Made by a program: the position numbers and the translations under genes. A model generated the notes under the pieces. That model saw only the letters and a list, made by a program, of their open reading frames with translations, did not search any database and was not told the origin of the DNA. Shown in pieces: positions 59,746 through 64,000 of a DNA stretch of 64,000 nt (position 1 is the first letter of the stretch; every line of letters begins with the position of its first letter). The stretch lies in contig JAEPNB010000001.1 in NCBI GenBank assembly GCA_017643645.1, positions 315,707 through 379,706 of the forward strand, given 5' to 3'. This stretch comes from Balneola sp. (GTDB lineage Bacteria; Bacteroidota; Rhodothermia; Balneolales; Balneolaceae).

Positions 59746-60876
59746 TTAGTCTAACGGTTTCTTGTTGTCAACAATTTCCTTAAGATAAGAAATATATTGC
59801 TGTGCTACTTTATTCCATGTAAAGTTTTCGAGCACGAACTTTCTGGAAGAGGTGCTCATTTCATCTAAATCATTCTCTATCAAAGAGTCTATCTGTCCGG
59901 AAAAATTCTCAGCGTCTCTGACTGCAATTTTAAATCCATTCTTTCCATTCTCAATTACATCCTTTATTCCCTCGAGATCAGCTGCTACAGCCGGGGTTCC
60001 CGCCAAATTTGCTTCCAATAAAACAATTCCGAAACCCTCCATGTCTCCCGGAATGGGTATATTCGGCATTATAAAAATATCTGCTCCTGCGTATGCATTT
60101 TTTAAAACCTCGTCCGGCTGTTTACCTACCATCAATACTTTTTTCTGCAGATTGAAGGCTTTTACAATTTCTTTAAGATGTTCATGTTCCGGACCAGCAC
60201 CAATTACTAAGTAAACAACTTCAGATTCTATCTCCGGAAGTACTTCTGTAATAAACCATTCATGTCCTTTCCGTTTTACCTGTCGGCCAACAGTAAGCAA
60301 CAAAGACTTTTCACTTAGATCAACGGAAAACGTTTCCTCAATTTCTTTTCTTCCCTCAGCTTTATCCGGTACATCTTTAAAATCTGACATGTCAAAACCA
60401 TTCGGTAAAGCCACTCCCTTTCCCGGAGGCATTCCTCTTTTTATGCATTCTTGCCGAGTTGCTTCTGAAACAGATATCACACCATCCAATGCTTCAAATA
60501 TCTTAGGTACAAAGTTCTGGTAAATTCCTATAGGCATTTTAACGTCCTGTCCATGATTGATAGTAACCATAGGTACATCGATCTTTTTTCTGCAAAACTT
60601 TGCCAAAGAAGCCGTTACCATAGATGAAAACAGAATTATATCAGGCTTAAACTCTTTTACAATTTTCGGGAGTTTAAAAACAAGTTTAGTCAGAAAAAAA
60701 GCAGTTTTTACTTCTATTCCTTTCCAGGGAGCATGTTGGATAATCGTCTTTATTTCAACGTCTTCTCTGGTACTTAGTTCTTCAATAAGCTGCATACTTA
60801 CTCGTTGCATCCCTCCCATGTTATCTAAGGGTGCATTTTCAGGCGGATGGAGATGTGAAACGTAAAGAATGCGCAC
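59746..60876 (-). CDS. Glycosyltransferase, GT4 family
   Basis: 376 residues, GT-B fold. N-terminal 'YVSHLHPPENAPLDNMGGMQRVS' acceptor-domain start, and C-terminal nucleotide-sugar domain with 'LLLTVGRQVKRKGHEWFITEVL', 'VGAGPEHEHLKEIVKAF', and the E-x7-E motif 'EGFGIVLLEANLAGTPAV'. No membrane segment. Donor and acceptor unknown; glycosylation of a lipid or envelope glycan is likely, possibly a sphingolipid given the SPT unit next door. Seven bases after the other GT4 gene. Confidence 0.9.
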   Translation of the reverse strand: MRILYVSHLHPPENAPLDNMGGMQRVSMQLIEELSTREDVEIKTIIQHAPWKGIEVKTAFFLTKLVFKLPKIVKEFKPDIILFSSMVTASLAKFCRKKIDVPMVTINHGQDVKMPIGIYQNFVPKIFEALDGVISVSEATRQECIKRGMPPGKGVALPNGFDMSDFKDVPDKAEGRKEIEETFSVDLSEKSLLLTVGRQVKRKGHEWFITEVLPEIESEVVYLVIGAGPEHEHLKEIVKAFNLQKKVLMVGKQPDEVLKNAYAGADIFIMPNIPIPGDMEGFGIVLLEANLAGTPAVAADLEGIKDVIENGKNGFKIAVRDAENFSGQIDSLIENDLDEMSTSSRKFVLENFTWNKVAQQYISYLKEIVDNKKPLD

Positions 60877-60883
60877 GGTAGTT

Positions 60884-62050
60884 CTAACCTTGATTTTTCA
60901 GCTTCTGAAACTCTATTGCTTCCTGATAATTATTTACCAATCCTGCATTAATTTTATCCCAGTCATATTCGGTAGCCATTTCCCGGGATTTTATTCCCAT
61001 CTCTTTCATTCTGTTTTCATTACTGATTATCCATTCTAACTTTTCTGAAAAATCATTTATGTCTTTTTTCTCTGCCCATTTACCATTTAAGCCGTCTTCT
61101 ACCAAAGATTTACTTCCAATTGCATCAGCTACTAAACAAGGCAAACCACTTGCCATTGCTTCTAAAGTTACATTACCAAAAGTTTCAGTATGTGAAGGAA
61201 ACAGGAATACATCACTACTTGCGTAAGCTTTAGCAAGTTCTTCACCAGTTACAAAACCTGTGAAATGTGCCTCAGGAAGTTTCTCTTCTACTTCTTTCTG
61301 AGCTGGTCCGTCTCCTACTACTAATGCACGGACTTTGGAATTAGATTCCTGTACCCTCTTTACACTTTCTATGTAAGTATTGAGTTCCTTTTCCCAAACT
61401 AACCTTGAAACAAAAGTAACAACGATATCATCATCTTTAAATCCAACGGATCTTCTCCATTCCATATCCCTCTTGGATGGATTAAACAGATCTAAATTAA
61501 TTCCTCTTGCCCAGATCTTTTTTTCGCCTTTTAACCCAAATTCATTTAATTCAGTAATCATAGATTGACTGGGTACGTATGTATGTATAAACTTTTTATA
61601 AAACCATTTCATAAATAGTTTAGTAAATAATGTAACCGGGCCCTGAAGCAACCGATAATAGCTCGCATAGCTTAAAAAGTGTGTGTGATACGATGTTACC
61701 GCTGCAATCTTATTTTTTCTTGCCCATTTCAGTGCACCTGTGCCCAGTCCATCAGGTGTTGCCACATGAACTATTGTCGGTTTAAACTCTTCTAACTTTT
61801 TTCTTGCTGATTTTGGGAAACTATATGCTATTCTATACTCATCTCTACCCGGAACTAACATTGGTATTGATGGAGTCCCGATCATAGTTCCGTTGTGTTC
61901 AAACGCAGGTTCATCCACATCAGGTGCAAAAACAAGTACAGGAATATTTTGGGATTCCAAGTATTTTACAAGACGGTTTAATGTTAGTGAAGCGCCATCT
62001 CTTATATAATTATAATTGCCCGTAAAAAGAGCAACCCGAAGATCTTTCAT
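60884..62050 (-). CDS. Glycosyltransferase, GT4 family (lipid glycosyltransferase-like)
   Basis: 388 residues. N-terminal 'FTGNYNYIRDGASLTLNRLVKYLESQ', 'PTIVHVATPDGLGTGALKWARKN', then the C-terminal domain 'FVSRLVWEKELNTYIESVKRVQ', 'VGDGPAQKEVEEKLP', and 'ETFGNVTLEAMASGLPCLVAD' with the E-x7-E pair. The N-terminus resembles lipid glycosyltransferases of the MgdA/PimB type. Divergent from the SDR gene across an 88-bp gap; pairs with the downstream GT4. Confidence 0.9.
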   Translation of the reverse strand: MKDLRVALFTGNYNYIRDGASLTLNRLVKYLESQNIPVLVFAPDVDEPAFEHNGTMIGTPSIPMLVPGRDEYRIAYSFPKSARKKLEEFKPTIVHVATPDGLGTGALKWARKNKIAAVTSYHTHFLSYASYYRLLQGPVTLFTKLFMKWFYKKFIHTYVPSQSMITELNEFGLKGEKKIWARGINLDLFNPSKRDMEWRRSVGFKDDDIVVTFVSRLVWEKELNTYIESVKRVQESNSKVRALVVGDGPAQKEVEEKLPEAHFTGFVTGEELAKAYASSDVFLFPSHTETFGNVTLEAMASGLPCLVADAIGSKSLVEDGLNGKWAEKKDINDFSEKLEWIISNENRMKEMGIKSREMATEYDWDKINAGLVNNYQEAIEFQKLKNQG

Positions 62051-62138
62051 AAAAGTTTAAAACCAAATAACAGATGCGTATCTTAAGCACATCCAATTAA
62101 AAATTTCTGCAAAAACAATCGAGGAATATAAGCAATAA

Positions 62139-63113
62139 ATGAAAGCCTTTATAACCGGAGCGACAGGTTTTATTGGAAGTCACTTGGCAGATCGTCTCAT
62201 CGCGGATGAGAAGTTTACTGAAGTACGCTGTTTGGTTCGCTCAACAGATAAATGGCTTGAAGGAAAAGATTTCATACGAGTTAAAGGAGACCTGAACGAT
62301 TTTAATGCTCTTGCTAAAGGAATTAAAGGCGCAGATGTTGTTTTCCATTTAGCTGCTATTGTAAAAGCATCGAATCAAAAAGAATTTACCAGGGCTAATG
62401 TTGATCCTACTGAAGATATCATCAGAATTGCCCAAAAAAATGGTGTTAAGAATCTGGTAATGCTTTCTTCTCTTGCAGCTGCAGGTCCAAGTCAGGGAAC
62501 TCCTGTGGATGAAAATAAAATATTAACTCCGGTTAGTATGTACGGGCGATCTAAAAGAGATATGGAAACAACAATCCATCAGTTAGCAGAAAAAAATGAT
62601 TCCATAAAGATCATACGTCCTCCTGCTGTTTATGGTCCAAGGGAAGATCAGATATTTACTTATTTCAGTACATTTCAAAAAGGATTGAGTACAATTGTTG
62701 GAGACGGGAACCATCCCCGCCTTTCTATGGTGTATGTAGATGACTTGATAAACGGAATATTGCAAGCATCACAAAAAATGGATCACGGAGTTCATACCTA
62801 TTTTATTACAGCTGCCGAGACTTACAATTGGAATCAAATTCATTCCGTTACTCAAACAGTGATAGGAAAAAAAGCTTTTAAGCTGAAACTAAAACCTGCT
62901 TTGGTAAAAAAAATTGGTAGTGTTATTGAAAATCTTGCATCATTAATCGGAAAATATCCCGTTGTAAACAAAGAAAAAGCCAATGAGTTGGTTTTAGAAT
63001 GGACCTGTTCATCGAAAAAAGCAGAAAAAGAATTAGGCTACAATCCTCAAGTTTCCTTGGAAGAAGGTATTTCCAGAACCATACATTGGTACAAAAAACA
63101 TAATTGGCTATAA
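62139..63113 (+). CDS. NAD(P)-dependent epimerase/dehydratase-type SDR
   Basis: 324 residues. Rossmann motif TGATGFIGSH at 7-16, 'GADVVFHLAAIV' near 67-78, catalytic Ser in 'MLSSLAAAG', and YxxxK (YGRSK, about 134-138). Extended SDR. In bacterial sphingolipid synthesis the last reduction is done by a protein of this family (CerR-like), so that is a possible role next to SPT and the GNAT protein; a sugar epimerase or 3-beta-hydroxysteroid-type enzyme is equally compatible. Four bases before the next gene. Confidence 0.82.
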   Translation: MKAFITGATGFIGSHLADRLIADEKFTEVRCLVRSTDKWLEGKDFIRVKGDLNDFNALAKGIKGADVVFHLAAIVKASNQKEFTRANVDPTEDIIRIAQKNGVKNLVMLSSLAAAGPSQGTPVDENKILTPVSMYGRSKRDMETTIHQLAEKNDSIKIIRPPAVYGPREDQIFTYFSTFQKGLSTIVGDGNHPRLSMVYVDDLINGILQASQKMDHGVHTYFITAAETYNWNQIHSVTQTVIGKKAFKLKLKPALVKKIGSVIENLASLIGKYPVVNKEKANELVLEWTCSSKKAEKELGYNPQVSLEEGISRTIHWYKKHNWL

Positions 63114-63117
63114 GCTT

Positions 63118-64000
63118 ATGAAGAGATTTAAATTTGTTAAAAGTTTTCTATTTGTTTTAATAACAACTTTAACCGTTCAAGCCCAGAATCAAACTCTAGT
63201 TCAGGATTATTCACAATTGATGAATATTCCCTCTGTGAAAGCTATTGAAGCTTCAGAAACACATCTCTATATACTTTCTGATACAGATGGGATGGCTGTA
63301 TTCAGAATCAAACCGGACGAACTTCAATGGCTTTACACTTCTTCCGGCATGCAACGTAGAGGATATAACCTTTCTGCGGATGTCCGCTTCGCTTATATGT
63401 CTGGAGAAAATAAAAGATTAACAATCTTAGAACCTACATCCATATTGGGAGTTTACTCAGCCACCCTTCTTCCGGAAAAACCTTTAGCTGCTGCTCGTTT
63501 ACAAAACAAACTTTATGTTGCTTTGGGAGAATCAGGTTTGGGTTCACTTTCTCTGGACACTCCCGAAAGTGTTGATTCCGAAATTACAATAATCCCTGAT
63601 GTTGGTGATAATGTATCAGTTATTGATCTGGTTTCATCTCCGATAACGAATCAATTATTTGTACTTACCGGAAACTCCAAATTAGACGTCTTTAAATCTG
63701 AAGACAATCAACTTACTTTCAGTGAAAGCAAAAATATTTCTCAGCGTTTATCTGATCTTTTTATTGATGGAGACAGACTTTGGGGAGCCACTACTCGTGG
63801 AGATGTTTTTGAAATTACCGGAAATGGACTGGGAAGAAAAGTCGGCTCCATAAATGAAAAAGTAGAAACCATTAAATTCTGGAATGGATTTACATTTATT
63901 CGTTCAGTAACGGGAAAATTATGGTATTCCGAAAACCGGGAACCACTGATCGCCTGGAAAACAGATACCCGGGCAGGTAATTACATTGCGAAAAGCGGTG
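63118..64000 (+). CDS. Exported protein with beta-propeller-like repeats, 3' end outside the window
   Basis: Open from ATG 63118 to the end of the window (294 complete codons). Signal peptide ends near 'TTLTVQAQ' (residue about 23). The mature part has repeated strand patterns such as 'KAIEASETHLYILSDTDGMAVFRI', 'ARLQNKLYVALGESGLGSLSL', 'NQLFVLTGNSKLDVF' and 'DRLWGATTRGDVFEITG', suggesting a beta-propeller. No family assigned. Four bases behind the SDR gene and so in the same unit. Confidence 0.75.
   Translation, partial: MKRFKFVKSFLFVLITTLTVQAQNQTLVQDYSQLMNIPSVKAIEASETHLYILSDTDGMAVFRIKPDELQWLYTSSGMQRRGYNLSADVRFAYMSGENKRLTILEPTSILGVYSATLLPEKPLAAARLQNKLYVALGESGLGSLSLDTPESVDSEITIIPDVGDNVSVIDLVSSPITNQLFVLTGNSKLDVFKSEDNQLTFSESKNISQRLSDLFIDGDRLWGATTRGDVFEITGNGLGRKVGSINEKVETIKFWNGFTFIRSVTGKLWYSENREPLIAWKTDTRAGNYIAKSG

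Noticed and set aside
1-64000. CRISPR arrays, tRNA or rRNA genes and full insertion sequences.
   Set aside because: No regularly spaced repeats, cloverleaf-like stretches or transposase frames were seen; only remnants and small repeats.

Overview
The window looks like a chromosomal heavy-metal resistance island from a member of the Bacteroidota/Balneolota group. The evidence is a SusC/SusD/FecR/ECF-sigma locus, Bacteroidota-style heavy-metal-binding domains, a MerT-MerP fusion, a CzcA-TolC fusion, a serine palmitoyltransferase, few strong Shine-Dalgarno sites and AT-rich intergenic DNA. Balneolales is my best guess within the group. No rRNA, tRNA, CRISPR array or complete insertion sequence was seen.

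Layout. (1) 1-4.0 kb: the 3' part of a Cu(I) P-type ATPase, a three-gene toxin-antitoxin-SecB-chaperone (TAC) module on the minus strand, a decayed 3' tip of a second ATPase, then a MerR-type promoter driving a 48-residue Cys-rich protein. (2) 4.0-9.5 kb: a mercury/thiophilic-metal cluster on the plus strand: HMA lipoprotein, MerT-like membrane protein, outer-membrane barrel, periplasmic HMA protein, MerR with the three mercury cysteines, ArsR, MerTP fusion, GDCCVFCSY protein and a flavoprotein disulfide reductase without the MerA C-terminal CC. (3) 9.5-11.4 kb: two exported NTF2-like proteins flanking a cytochrome c lipoprotein and a membrane protein. (4) 11.4-20.6 kb: SusC/SusD, FecR and an ECF sigma factor broken by a one-base frameshift in an A10 tract, plus a fused MFS/spermidine-synthase protein. 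(5) 21-41.6 kb: the copper/silver block: DUF2231 protein, two-component system, and a 17-kb minus-strand run CusA-CusC-CusB-DUF3347-CopB ATPase-CopA oxidase-CopB porin-PII-like-DUF2933-DUF5676-Met-rich protein-SHOCT-DUF302-multicopper oxidase-permease. (6) 41.7-57.3 kb: the divalent-metal block on the plus strand: CzcA-TolC fusion, CzcB-like adaptor, second PII-like protein, AlbA_2 protein, P1B-4 ATPase, two CDF transporters, HMA-AraC regulator and a ZntA-like ATPase. (7) 57.3-64 kb: likely host chromosome: a GNAT-fold protein, serine palmitoyltransferase, two GT4 glycosyltransferases and an SDR, consistent with sphingolipid synthesis, and the start of an exported protein.

How it works together. 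Metal entering the cytoplasm would be pumped to the periplasm by four different P1B ATPases and two CDF proteins. Periplasmic Cu(I) would be oxidised by two multicopper oxidases, buffered by Met/His-rich and HMA proteins, and expelled by two complete RND tripartite pumps (Cus type and Czc type), each accompanied by a small PII-like protein. Mercury has its own import and handling set under MerR/ArsR control. All functional statements come from family recognition by eye; no database search was run.
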